A DNA stretch of 64,000 nt, taken from NCBI RefSeq assembly GCF_004798585.1, contig NZ_PPXQ01000003.1:248001-312000 (forward strand), in the 5' to 3' direction. This DNA is from Massilia sp. Mn16-1_5 (lineage in GTDB: Bacteria; Pseudomonadota; Gammaproteobacteria; Burkholderiales; Burkholderiaceae_D). The first letter of the stretch is position 1. Each line of letters opens with the position of its first letter. The position numbers were made by a program, and so were the translations under genes. Below are positions 36,322 to 44,449 of the stretch, in pieces. Under the pieces are notes generated by a model. That model was not told the DNA's origin. It was given only the letters and a program-made list of their open reading frames with translations, and made no database searches.

Positions 36322-37368
36322 TTACTGCCCCGGATTCGTGATCCGAGCGTGGATGGCATCGATCGCCGCAACGACTTCGGCGGACAGCGTGATCTCCGCC
36401 GCATCGATATTCTCCTTCAACTGCTCCAGCGTCGTCGCCCCGATGATGGTCGAGCCCACGAACCAGCGCGAATAACACCAGGCCAGCGCCATCTGCGCCG
36501 GCGACATGCCATGTGAACGCGCCAGCGCCGCATACTCGGCGGTCGCCGCCAGCACCTCGGGCCGCACATAGCGCGGGCTCCAGTTCGGCGGAAAGATCGT
36601 CAGGCGGCCATGCGCCTTCGGATTATCCAGGTACTTGGCCGTCAGCTGCCCGAACGCCAAAGGACTGTAGGCCAGCAGGCTCACGTCCGAGCGGAAGCAG
36701 GTCTCGTCCAGCAGCGAGGTTTCGAACGCCCGCGCCGTCAGGTTGTACAGGTTCTGGATGGTGGCGATGCGCGGCAGCCCGTGCGTCTCGGCCAGCTTCA
36801 CATATTCGCACACGCCCCAGGAACTCTCGTTCGACACGCCGATCTCGCGGATCTTGCCCGCCTTGACCAGCTCACCCAGCGCACCCAGCGTTTCCTCGAT
36901 CGGCACGCCCGCACGCTCGCGCTTCGGGTTGAAGCTGTTGGCGCCGAAGATCGGCAGGTTGCGGCTCGGCCAATGGATCTGGTACAGGTCGATGTAGTCC
37001 GTCTGCAGGCGCTGCAGGCTGGTCTCGACGGCGGCGCGCACGTTGGCGGCGTCGAGATCGTGCGCCGCGCCGCGGATCCAGTTCATGTTCGCGTTCGGGC
37101 CGGCGATCTTCGAGGCGATCACCAGCTCGTCGCGCCGGCCGCGTGATTTCAGCCAGCTGCCGATGAAGCGCTCGGTCGAGCCCTGGGTTTCGGCGCGGCC
37201 CATAACGGGGTACATCTCGGCCGTGTCGATGAAGTTGATGCCGCGTTCCACCGCATAGTCGAGCTGGCGGTGGGCCTCACTCTCCGTGTTCTGCTCGCCG
37301 AAAGTCATCGTGCCGAGGCAGACCTTCGATACGAGAAGCTCGCTGCGCCCGAGCCGTTTGCGTTCCAT
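36322..37368 (-). CDS. tas: Aldo/keto reductase Tas-like
   Basis: An NADPH-dependent aldo/keto reductase of 348 residues, closest in pattern to E. coli Tas ('CLGTMTFGEQNTESEAHRQLD'). The catalytic tetrad is visible as Asp and Tyr in 'FIDTAEMYP' (about 53-58), Lys in 'VIASKIAG' and His in 'YQIHWPSR'. The C-terminal NADP-binding part 'STIIGATTLEQLKENIDAAE' is intact. The ATG at 37368 is preceded by AGGAGAG. It follows pyrD on the same strand with an 11-base gap and may be co-transcribed. Confidence 0.92.
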   Translation of the reverse strand: MERKRLGRSELLVSKVCLGTMTFGEQNTESEAHRQLDYAVERGINFIDTAEMYPVMGRAETQGSTERFIGSWLKSRGRRDELVIASKIAGPNANMNWIRGAAHDLDAANVRAAVETSLQRLQTDYIDLYQIHWPSRNLPIFGANSFNPKRERAGVPIEETLGALGELVKAGKIREIGVSNESSWGVCEYVKLAETHGLPRIATIQNLYNLTARAFETSLLDETCFRSDVSLLAYSPLAFGQLTAKYLDNPKAHGRLTIFPPNWSPRYVRPEVLAATAEYAALARSHGMSPAQMALAWCYSRWFVGSTIIGATTLEQLKENIDAAEITLSAEVVAAIDAIHARITNPGQ

Positions 37369-37379
37369 AAAAACTCTCC

Positions 37380-38417
37380 TTATGCGCGCAGCGCGTCGGC
37401 GCATTCGCGCACCAGGGCCGGGCCACGGTAGATCAGGCCACTGTACAGCTGTACCAGTTGGGCGCCGGCCGCCATTTTTTCCTTCGCGTCGCGGCCCGAC
37501 AGGATGCCGCCGACGCCGATGATCGGGATCGCATCGCCGAGTTCCTTCTTCATCGCGCGGATCACGATGTTCGACAGGTCGAACACGGGCGCGCCCGAGA
37601 GGCCGCCCGTCTCCATGCCGTGCCGGTAGCGCTCGACATCGCGCCGGTTCAGCGTGGTGTTGGTAGCGATGACGCCGTCGATCTTGTGGCGCAGCAGGGC
37701 ACCGGCGATGTTCTGGATCTGCTCGGCGTCGATGTCCGGTGCGATTTTCAGCGCCAGCGGCACGTAGCGGCCGTGCTGGTCGGCGAGGCGGGTCTGCTCA
37801 AGCTTCAGCTGCGAGAGCAGGGCGTCGAGTTCGGAGGCGCCCTGCAGCTGGCGCAGGTTCTTCGTGTTGGGCGAGGAGATGTTGACCGTCACGTAGCTCG
37901 CGTACGGGTAGACCTTGCGCAGGCAGGCCAGGTAGTCGTCGGCCGCGCGTTCGATCGGGGTGTCGGCATTCTTGCCGATGTTCAGGCCGAGCACGCCCTG
38001 CTGCTCCTGGTAGAAGCGCGACGCCTGCACATTCGCGACGAACGCGTCGACGCCGCCGTTATTGAAGCCCATGCGGTTGATGATGCCTTGCGCGGCCGGG
38101 ACACGGAACATGCGCGGCTTCGGGTTGCCCGCCTGCGCGCGCGGCGTCACCGTGCCGATCTCGATCGAGCCGAAGCCGAGCGCGGCCAGGCCGTCGATGT
38201 AGGCGCCATCCTTGTCCAGACCCGCGGCCAGGCCCACCGGGTTCGGGAAGGTGATGCCCATCACGGTGCGCGGATCGGCGGCGGGCTTCTTGAACATCCC
38301 CGTCATGCCGCGCTGGGCGGCGCGGCGCAGGGCCGGCAGGGTGAGATTGTGGGCGGTTTCCGCAGGTAGCGTGAACAGCAGGGGGCGGGCGAGGGTGTAG
38401 AGGAGTTTGTCGGACAT
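37380..38417 (-). CDS. pyrD: Dihydroorotate dehydrogenase (quinone), class 2
   Basis: A membrane-associated FMN enzyme that oxidises dihydroorotate to orotate in pyrimidine synthesis and passes electrons to quinone. The 345-residue length and N-terminal amphipathic helix ('[20 protein letters not shown]') are those of class 2. Other landmarks are '[15 protein letters not shown]', '[11 protein letters not shown]' (catalytic Ser), 'GVIATNTTL' and '[13 protein letters not shown]' (FMN phosphate). It lies downstream of bpt on the same strand. Confidence 0.97.
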   Translation of the reverse strand: MSDKLLYTLARPLLFTLPAETAHNLTLPALRRAAQRGMTGMFKKPAADPRTVMGITFPNPVGLAAGLDKDGAYIDGLAALGFGSIEIGTVTPRAQAGNPKPRMFRVPAAQGIINRMGFNNGGVDAFVANVQASRFYQEQQGVLGLNIGKNADTPIERAADDYLACLRKVYPYASYVTVNISSPNTKNLRQLQGASELDALLSQLKLEQTRLADQHGRYVPLALKIAPDIDAEQIQNIAGALLRHKIDGVIATNTTLNRRDVERYRHGMETGGLSGAPVFDLSNIVIRAMKKELGDAIPIIGVGGILSGRDAKEKMAAGAQLVQLYSGLIYRGPALVRECADALRA

Positions 38418-38465
38418 GGAGCGCTCGGAATAAAGTTCGCGCTAATTGTACCGTGCGGGGGCCCC

Positions 38466-39194
38466 TTAACGGTCGAGGATGCCCCACACGCCATTGATCC
38501 GCGCCTCCAGTGGCCGGAAGTTGATTTTATAAGCCATCTTCGGGCTCTGCTCGATCCAGTAGCCGAGGTAGACGAAAGGCAGCCCGAGTTCGCGCGCCTG
38601 GGCCACCTGCCACATCACGTTGTAGGTGCCGAAGGAGGCGCCGATCACGTCCGGATCGAAGAAGGTGTAGACCGAGGACAGGCCGTCCGACAGGACGTCG
38701 ATGATCGATACCATGCGCAGTGTGCCGTCGGGCTCGCGGAACTCGACCAGGCGCGTGTTGACCCGGCTTTGCAGCAGGAACTGCGCGTACTGGTCGCGGC
38801 TGTCCTGGTCCATGCCGCCGCCGACGTGGCGCGTGGTCTGGTAGCGCAGGTAGAGCGCGTAGTGCTCGTCCGAGAACGAGAGGTTGGCGACCATGGCCGT
38901 GAGATCGCCATGGCGCTTCCAGGCGCGGCGTTGGGTGCGGTTCGGCGTGAACTCGGCGCAGCGCACGCGCACCGGGATGCAGGCCTGGCAACCGTCGCAA
39001 TACGGGCGGTAGGTGAAGATGCCGCTGCGTCGGAAACCGTTCTTCACCAGTTCGGAGTACACGTCCGCATTGATCAGGTGCGAAGGCGTGGCGACCTGCG
39101 AGCGCGCCTGGCGGGCGTCGAGATAGCTGCACGGATACGGGGCGGTCGTGTAGAACTGCAGCGTGGAGAAGGGCAGGTCGTTTAGGTGCGTCAT
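38466..39194 (-). CDS. bpt: Aspartate/glutamate leucyltransferase Bpt
   Basis: This enzyme transfers leucine from Leu-tRNA to N-terminal Asp or Glu, marking proteins for ClpS/ClpAP degradation. The 242-residue protein has the ATE N-terminal domain ('[14 protein letters not shown]', '[16 protein letters not shown]' with the CxxC pairs) and the C-terminal GNAT-like domain ('[15 protein letters not shown]'). It follows aat on the same strand, so both bacterial N-degron transferases are encoded side by side. Confidence 0.95.
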   Translation of the reverse strand: MTHLNDLPFSTLQFYTTAPYPCSYLDARQARSQVATPSHLINADVYSELVKNGFRRSGIFTYRPYCDGCQACIPVRVRCAEFTPNRTQRRAWKRHGDLTAMVANLSFSDEHYALYLRYQTTRHVGGGMDQDSRDQYAQFLLQSRVNTRLVEFREPDGTLRMVSIIDVLSDGLSSVYTFFDPDVIGASFGTYNVMWQVAQARELGLPFVYLGYWIEQSPKMAYKINFRPLEARINGVWGILDR

Positions 39195-39252
39195 GCAAAG
39201 CTCTCGGAGCGTCTTGATGGACCTATTCTAGCGAATACTCACCCGCGCACGG

Positions 39253-39975
39253 TTAAGCGGCGAACGGTGCGACAGGTTCCCACGGGCCAATTGACGGTTC
39301 GCGGATCGCAGCCCGCAAATGCTGCAGGAAGGCGCTGCGCGGAATCGGCGCCGCGCCCAGCGAGGCCAGGTGACCGGTTTCCTGCTGACAATCGACCATG
39401 CGCACCCCGTTCTTGCGCAGGAAGGCAACCAGGTAGGCCAGCGCCACCTTGGAGGCGTCGGACACCCGTGCGAACATCGATTCGCCGTAGAACATGCGGC
39501 CGATGCAGACGCCGTAGGCGCCGCCGACCAGCTCGCCGTCGAGCCAGACTTCGGCCGAGTGGGCGTAGCCGAGTGCGTGCAGGCCGGTATAGCCGTCGAT
39601 GATGTCTTCCGAAATCCAGGTGCCGGGGCCGTCGCGGCGCGGTGCCGCGCAGGCGCGCATCACGGCCTCGAAATCGCTGTCGAATTTTACTTGCCAGCGG
39701 CCTCCTTCCTGGCGGCTGCGCTCGACGCGGCGCAGGGTTTTCCTGAGGCTGTCGCTGAGCTTGAAGTCATCGGTATAGAGCACCATGCGCGGGTCGGTGC
39801 TCCACCAGAGGATGGGCTGGCCTTCCGAGAACCAGGGAAAGATGCCGTTCTGGTAGGCCAGCAGCAGGCGCTGTGGCGACAGGTCGGCGCCGGCCGCGAG
39901 CAGGCCGGGCGCGTCCATCGTTAGTGCCTGGGATACGTCGGGAAACGGCGTGTGCGCGTCAAGCCAGGGAATCAT
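39253..39975 (-). CDS. aat: Leucyl/phenylalanyl-tRNA--protein transferase Aat
   Basis: Aat adds Leu or Phe to N-terminal Lys or Arg, feeding the Leu N-degron pathway. The 240-residue protein starts '[18 protein letters not shown]'; '[21 protein letters not shown]' is the family hallmark (shown as split segments) and '[21 protein letters not shown]' follows the catalytic region. The start at 39975 removes a 14-residue upstream extension that lacks a ribosome-binding site. Together with bpt it forms a functional pair. Confidence 0.95.
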   Translation of the reverse strand: MIPWLDAHTPFPDVSQALTMDAPGLLAAGADLSPQRLLLAYQNGIFPWFSEGQPILWWSTDPRMVLYTDDFKLSDSLRKTLRRVERSRQEGGRWQVKFDSDFEAVMRACAAPRRDGPGTWISEDIIDGYTGLHALGYAHSAEVWLDGELVGGAYGVCIGRMFYGESMFARVSDASKVALAYLVAFLRKNGVRMVDCQQETGHLASLGAAPIPRSAFLQHLRAAIREPSIGPWEPVAPFAA

Positions 39976-39994
39976 GGGGCAGACCTCGCAGGAA

Positions 39995-40582
39995 TCAGTC
40001 TGGTTCGCGCGGCGCAATCATCGGGCGCCGGATGTCGTGGCTGTGCACGCCATACGTGCTGCCGGGTGTCTCTCGCATTTTGACGCGGTCGGCAAAGAAC
40101 AGTTCCAGGGTGGTGCGAATGGTCGGGAAGGCGAGGTCGTCCCAGGGAATGTCGGCTTCCGCGAACAGCTGCACGTCCAGGCTTTCTTCGCCCGGCGCGA
40201 AGTCGAGGTCGAGCAGGCGGGCGAGATAAAACATGTGGACCTGGTGCACGTGGGCGACGTTCAGCAGCGAAAACAGCGGGCCGATCTCGATGTTGGCGCC
40301 GGCTTCTTCCTCGGTCTCGCGCACGGCCGCTTCGCCCGTCGTCTCGCCGTTTTCCATGAAGCCGGCCGGCAGCGTCCAGTAGCCGTGGCGCGGCTCGATC
40401 GCGCGCCGGCACAGCAGCACCTGCAGCGTGCCGCCTTTCTCCCACACGGGAATGGAGCCGATCACCATTTTCGGGTTCTGGTAATGAATCGTGCCGCACT
40501 GGACGCACACATGGCGCGGCCGGTTGTCGCCTTCGGGGATGCTTAGCGCGACCGCGTGGCCGCACTCGGAACAAAAGTTCAT
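39995..40582 (-). CDS. NUDIX hydrolase with N-terminal zinc ribbon
   Basis: The 195-residue protein starts 'MNFCSECGH'. Two CxxC pairs (about 4-7 and 29-32) form a zinc ribbon, as in NudC-like enzymes, and the NUDIX box '[22 protein letters not shown]' spans 79-100 (split here by the G-E-V register). It would hydrolyse a nucleoside diphosphate linked to another group; the substrate is unknown and the protein lacks the SQPWPFPxS motif of NudC. It is the first gene of the run NUDIX-aat-bpt-pyrD-tas. Confidence 0.85.
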   Translation of the reverse strand: MNFCSECGHAVALSIPEGDNRPRHVCVQCGTIHYQNPKMVIGSIPVWEKGGTLQVLLCRRAIEPRHGYWTLPAGFMENGETTGEAAVRETEEEAGANIEIGPLFSLLNVAHVHQVHMFYLARLLDLDFAPGEESLDVQLFAEADIPWDDLAFPTIRTTLELFFADRVKMRETPGSTYGVHSHDIRRPMIAPREPD

Positions 40583-40713
40583 AGAGAATCGGGAGAATGA
40601 ATTTACGGCTACTTTACACGCTATTCGTTCGGCTGTGCCGCCATGGCGGCTCGGCAGCAGTGTTGCTCTCGCGTGATTCACGGCATCAATCGTCCGCAGC
40701 GCTGGCATTGGAT

Positions 40714-40742
40714 TTGCCTAAACGGCCGAATCCGCGTATAAT
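40714..40742 (+). promoter_or_regulatory. Sigma-70 promoter of tRNA-fMet
   Basis: TTGCCT and a perfect TATAAT are separated by exactly 17 bases, and the tRNA begins 13 bases later. This is the strongest-looking promoter in the window. Confidence 0.85.
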
Positions 40743-40755
40743 TCACTTCATCAGA

Positions 40756-40832
40756 CGCGGGGTGGAGCAGTCTGGCAGCTCGTCGGGCTCATAACCCGAA
40801 GGTCACAGGTTCAAATCCTGTCCCCGCAACCA
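40756..40832 (+). tRNA. Initiator tRNA-fMet (anticodon CAT)
   Basis: The 77-base gene begins CGCGGGG and ends in encoded CCA. Position 1 (C) faces A at position 72, an unpaired start that marks bacterial initiator tRNA. The anticodon stem has the three G-C pairs (GGG/CCC) needed for P-site binding, and the loop is CTCATAA. The T arm contains GGTTCAAATCC. Promoter and terminator flank it closely. Confidence 0.97.
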
Positions 40833-40841
40833 GAATTCAGG

Positions 40842-40880
40842 AAGCCGTTGATTCGACAGGATCAGCGGCTTTTTCCTTTT
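40842..40880 (+). terminator. Terminator of tRNA-fMet
   Basis: An 11-bp stem (AAGCCGTTGAT / ATCAGCGGCTT, one wobble) with an 8-base loop, followed by TTTTCCTTTT, starts ten bases after the tRNA. Confidence 0.85.
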
Positions 40881-41032
40881 CAGTCCCGGTGGCGCTTTCT
40901 GCCGGACTCGACCTGCATCAAACCCATCCGCCGCACTTGCCGAACTCGGCGTTGTCCAACAAGAAGCTGGCTCGGCCATGAAGCTTGCCATGGCGCGCGC
41001 CGACACGTCCAACGCTCACTGCGGATACGACC

Positions 41033-41446
41033 ATGATTACTGTTGAAGACATCAACGAGGCCTGGGGCTGGATGGGCTTGCGGGCCGTGGAAATCCTTGG
41101 CGCCAACGCCTTCGGCAACCTGATCCTGCGCGACGCCGACGGCAGCTACTGGCGCCTGCGGCCGCAAGACCTGTGTTGCGAACCGGTCGCCGAAGACCGC
41201 GCCGCCCTCGATGCGCTTTCCTACAACCAGGATTTTCTCAACGACTGGTACATGCCGGAACTGGTGCACCTGGCCGAATCCACGCTCGGCCCCTTGACCG
41301 ACGACCGCACCTACTGCCTCAAGATCCCCAGTGCGCTGGGCGGCCACTACGGCAGCGAGAACCTGGCGACGGTGCCCTTGTCGGAGCTGATCCGTTTTTC
41401 GGGGGAGGGGGCGCAGCAACTGGAGGGGATGCCGCGCTGGAATTGA
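41033..41446 (+). CDS. DUF1851 (Tdi1-like) immunity-type protein
   Basis: The 137-residue protein ('AVEILGANAFGNLILRDADG', 'YCLKIPSALGGHYGSENLAT', 'VPLSELIRFSGEGAQQLEGM') matches DUF1851, which occurs in type VI and other toxin immunity proteins such as Tdi1. No partner toxin is adjacent: tRNA-fMet lies before it and alkA is convergent. It may protect against a toxin from a competitor (orphan immunity). The start ATG at 41033 gives 'MITVEDINEAW'; no strong Shine-Dalgarno sequence is seen. The stop abuts the alkA stop. Confidence 0.75.
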   Translation: MITVEDINEAWGWMGLRAVEILGANAFGNLILRDADGSYWRLRPQDLCCEPVAEDRAALDALSYNQDFLNDWYMPELVHLAESTLGPLTDDRTYCLKIPSALGGHYGSENLATVPLSELIRFSGEGAQQLEGMPRWN

Positions 41447-42337
41447 CTACCCTGCCGTCTGGCTCAGGCTGGCCCAGAGGTACGCGGCCGCCATCGTGCG
41501 ATGCGGGCTGTACTGCGCAAGCCAGGCTTGCGTTCGCGCCAGGCCGGGCTTTTCTGTTTCGCCCAGCAGGCGTCCCAAGGCGCCGCGCACGGCGACGTCG
41601 CCTTCGAGCGAGCAGTCCGCATAACCATAGCCGCGCAACAACGTGTAGTTCACGGTCCAGGGGCCGATGCCCTTGATCGCGAGCAGCGCTTGCGCGGTGC
41701 GCGCCGGGTCGTCGTCCTGCGCCAGGTCCAGCTCGCCTGCGTCGGCCATGCGCGCCACGCGCAGCAGGGTCTCGGCCTTGGCGCGCGAGAACTTGCGGCT
41801 GGTGAGGGTGTCGAGTTCCAGGCGCGCCACGTCCTGCGCTTCCGGATAGCACCACAGGCCGCTGCTGTGGGCGCGGCCCGCCTGCTCGATGAAAGTGCGG
41901 CGCAGGCTGATGGCAAAGGGTAAATTGATCTGCTGGCCGATGATGGCCCAGGTCAGGGCCTCGAAGACAGTGGCGGACTGGACGATGCGTAGTCCCGGCT
42001 GGCGTGCGACCAGCGGCGCGAACAGGGGATCGTCGCGCACGAAGTCGGCAAAGGGCGCCGGGTCGATGCGCAGCGCCAGGATGTTGCGCAGCGCTTCCTC
42101 GGCCAGCGCCTGCGTGGCCGTACCGAGCGGACCGTCGGCCGTCATCCGGCACTCGGCCGTCTTAGGCGCCAGCGCCACATCGAACAGCACCGGCACGCCG
42201 CCCAGCAGCACCGCCTTGCGCAGCCGGGCGCCATCGACCTGTTCGGCCAATCCCTCGGCGTCGCGCGCATGGAAAGCCAGCACGTCGGCGCTGCGGTAAT
42301 CCGCTGGCAGCGCGATCGACAGCACTTGCGTCGTCAT
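41447..42337 (-). CDS. DNA-3-methyladenine glycosylase II (AlkA-like)
   Basis: A 296-residue HhH-GPD DNA glycosylase that removes alkylated bases. An AlkA N-terminal domain is followed by 'IGQQINLPFAISLRRTFIE', then the helix-hairpin-helix 'LLAIKGIGPWTVNYTLLRG' near 205-223 and the catalytic Asp in 'SLEGDVAVRGAL' near 239. The start at 42337 overlaps the EamA stop (ATGA); the frame continues upstream only as a shadow of that gene. It lacks an Ada methyltransferase domain. Confidence 0.9.
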   Translation of the reverse strand: MTTQVLSIALPADYRSADVLAFHARDAEGLAEQVDGARLRKAVLLGGVPVLFDVALAPKTAECRMTADGPLGTATQALAEEALRNILALRIDPAPFADFVRDDPLFAPLVARQPGLRIVQSATVFEALTWAIIGQQINLPFAISLRRTFIEQAGRAHSSGLWCYPEAQDVARLELDTLTSRKFSRAKAETLLRVARMADAGELDLAQDDDPARTAQALLAIKGIGPWTVNYTLLRGYGYADCSLEGDVAVRGALGRLLGETEKPGLARTQAWLAQYSPHRTMAAAYLWASLSQTAG

Positions 42338-43227
42338 GGCTTGGCGGCCGCCGGCGCAGGACGGCCGAAGCGCGGCACGAAACCCGTCACCAGCGCCGTG
42401 CCGACCAGCACGATGGCGGCGCCCGCCAGCGTATGCCAGCCGACCGCTTCGCCGAGGAACAGCGCGCCCCACAGGATGCCGAACACCGGATTCAGGAAAG
42501 TCACCGTCAGGGCCGAGGTCGGGCCGACTTCGGCGATCAGGCGGAAATAGATCAGGTAAGCGATGCCGCTGCACAGCACGCCGAGCGCGAGCACGGCCGC
42601 CCAGACGCCGGGTGTCGCGGTGCCGGGCGAGGGGAAGAAGGGCAGTGCCGGCAGCACGAACAGGGTCGCGGCCCACATGGTCCCGTGGGCATTCGCGAAG
42701 GGCTCGACCGACTTGGCCGACTTCGCATACAGGCTGGCAATGCTGTAGCACAGGGCGGCCGCCAGCGCCGCGGCGATGGCCAGGCCGGCGCCGGGCAGGC
42801 GCGAGACGTCGTCGAAGCCGACCAGCAGGGCCACGCCCACCGTGCCCAGCACTAGGCCGAGGCCGCTGCGTAGCGTGATCGGCTGGCGCGCCCAGACGGC
42901 GCCGAGCAGCGCGCCCCACATCGGCGCGGTCGCGTTCAGGACCGACAGCACCGAGGCCGTCAACGTGCGCGCGCCATACGCGAACAGCAGGAAGGGTAAA
43001 GCGGAGTTGAAGAAGCCCAGCATCAGGTAATGCTTCCAGTGCGCGCGCAGGTCGAGTCGCTTGCGCAGCACCAGCCCGACGGCGGCCAGGAACAGGGCTG
43101 CGAACAGCACCCGGTACTCGATCAGCACGGCCGGCCCCATCACGGGCGCGCCGATGCGCATGAAAAGGAAGGAGCCGCCCCAGATGGCGGCCAGCAGCAA
43201 GAGGCGCAGGAAATTGGCTGTGTTCAT
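42334..43227 (-). CDS. EamA/DMT-family membrane transporter
   Basis: A 297-residue protein with ten hydrophobic spans in two EamA repeats; 'LLAAIWGGSFLFMRIGAPVMGP' covers the first span and 'VTFLNPVFGILWGALFLGEAV' the eighth to ninth. DMT exporters commonly move amino acids, nucleosides or drugs; the substrate is unknown. It is translationally coupled to the downstream alkA by a four-base overlap. The start at 43227 precedes the first span directly. Confidence 0.88.
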   Translation of the reverse strand: MNTANFLRLLLLAAIWGGSFLFMRIGAPVMGPAVLIEYRVLFAALFLAAVGLVLRKRLDLRAHWKHYLMLGFFNSALPFLLFAYGARTLTASVLSVLNATAPMWGALLGAVWARQPITLRSGLGLVLGTVGVALLVGFDDVSRLPGAGLAIAAALAAALCYSIASLYAKSAKSVEPFANAHGTMWAATLFVLPALPFFPSPGTATPGVWAAVLALGVLCSGIAYLIYFRLIAEVGPTSALTVTFLNPVFGILWGALFLGEAVGWHTLAGAAIVLVGTALVTGFVPRFGRPAPAAAKP

Positions 43228-43294
43228 GATCGATTCAGAAAGCGGAGCAGAATGGTGCCACATGGGGCACCGCGGCGCATCCCGTTTATTGCTT

Positions 43295-44305
43295 TTATAG
43301 AGCGCAGACCGCGTCCGTGGCCGGCTGCGGCGCAGCCGCATGCGGTACCAGCATCGCTGTCGGCACGCCGTTTTTAATGGCCGTCATCTCGGCCAGGATG
43401 GCGATGCCGATCTCGGACGGCGTCTTGCTGCCGATGTAGAGGCCGATCGGTCCGTGCAGACGGTCGAGTTCGGCGTCGCTGAGGTCGAACAGCTTCAGGC
43501 GCTCGCGCCGGCGCGCATTGTTCAGGCGCGAGCCGATCGCCCCGACATAGAAAGCCTCGGATTTCAGCGCTTCCATCAGGGCCAGGTCGTCGAGCTTCGG
43601 ATCGTGGGTCAGCGCGACCACGGCGCTGCGCGCGTCGAGCTTCGCCTCGATCACGAGGTCGTCCGGCATCGTGTGCACCAGTTCGACGCCGGGCACGTTC
43701 CAGTCGGCCCGGTATTCCTCGCGCGGGTCGCAGACGATCACGCGGTAATCCATGGCGCTCGCCACCTGCGCCAGGAAGCGCGACAAGGGACCGGCACCGA
43801 TGATGAACAGGCGCCAGCGCGGACCGTGGAGCGTGTACAGGGCTTCGTCCGCCACGCGCAGCACTGCGCCCGGGGCGGCACGGCTGAGGGTGACTGCGCC
43901 GCTGCCGAGGTCGAGGCGGCGCTCCAGCAATTCCCCGCCTTCCAGGCGCTGCAGCAGCTCGCGCAGGCCGCTATGCGGGCCCAGCGGCTCGATCGCCAGC
44001 TCGATGGTGCCGCCGCAGGGGAGGCCGAAGCGATGGGCGTCGTCGGCGCTGATGCCGTAGCTGACGATGTGGGGACGCGCATCCTGGGCGATGCCGCGCG
44101 ATCGCACGTTGTCGATCAGGTCATCCTCGATGCAGCCGCCCGAGACCGAGCCGATCACGCGGCCGTCGTCGCGCACGGCGAGCGTGGCGCCGATCGGGCG
44201 CGGGCTGGAACCCCAGGTCTTGATGACGGTGACCAGCTGGCAGCGGTGACCGCCATCGAGCCAGCTGGCGGCGGTCTTGAGTACGTCGAGGTCGAGGCTG
44301 TCCAT
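43295..44305 (-). CDS. XdhC/CoxI-family protein
   Basis: The 336-residue protein has the XdhC N-terminal domain ('GGHRCQLVTVIKTWGSSPRP', 'GSVSGGCIEDDLI') and the C-terminal Rossmann domain ('LFIIGAGPLSRFLAQVA', 'VALTHDPKLDDLAL', 'YVGAIGSRLNNARRRERL'). XdhC-type proteins insert or sulfurate the molybdenum cofactor of xanthine dehydrogenase-type enzymes. No molybdoenzyme gene is nearby. The long open frame upstream of 44305 is an antisense shadow of the next gene. Confidence 0.88.
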   Translation of the reverse strand: MDSLDLDVLKTAASWLDGGHRCQLVTVIKTWGSSPRPIGATLAVRDDGRVIGSVSGGCIEDDLIDNVRSRGIAQDARPHIVSYGISADDAHRFGLPCGGTIELAIEPLGPHSGLRELLQRLEGGELLERRLDLGSGAVTLSRAAPGAVLRVADEALYTLHGPRWRLFIIGAGPLSRFLAQVASAMDYRVIVCDPREEYRADWNVPGVELVHTMPDDLVIEAKLDARSAVVALTHDPKLDDLALMEALKSEAFYVGAIGSRLNNARRRERLKLFDLSDAELDRLHGPIGLYIGSKTPSEIGIAILAEMTAIKNGVPTAMLVPHAAAPQPATDAVCAL

Positions 44306-44344
44306 GGTCTGGCGGGTGCGGCTGGTGAGGGATGTCAATGATAC

Positions 44345-44369
44345 AAAAAAAGCCGGCATGATGCCGGCT
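44345..44369 (-). terminator. Terminator upstream of the XdhC gene
   Basis: AGCCGGCAT and ATGCCGGCT are perfectly inverted, and the minus strand continues into seven T. It should end the transcript of the lipoprotein gene at 44446-45531. Confidence 0.85.
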
Positions 44370-44387
44370 CCGTAGGCTTTGTAGAGG

Positions 44388-44449
44388 GTAGGGTGGGCGC
44401 CCTGTGCCCACCTTGGTTCGCGCCGGTGGGCTCGGGGCGCCCACCCTAC
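44388..44449. repeat. REP-like palindromic element D
   Basis: GTAGGGTGGGCGCCC at 44388-44402 and its inverted copy at 44435-44449. The inner bases include TGTGCCCACC and GGTGGGC. The right arm supplies the TAG stop codon of the adjacent minus-strand lipoprotein gene. Confidence 0.8.

Noticed and set aside
41447..42919. A 490-residue version of the AlkA-like protein.
   Set aside because: The first 194 residues shadow the EamA gene; the true start at 42337 overlaps the EamA stop.
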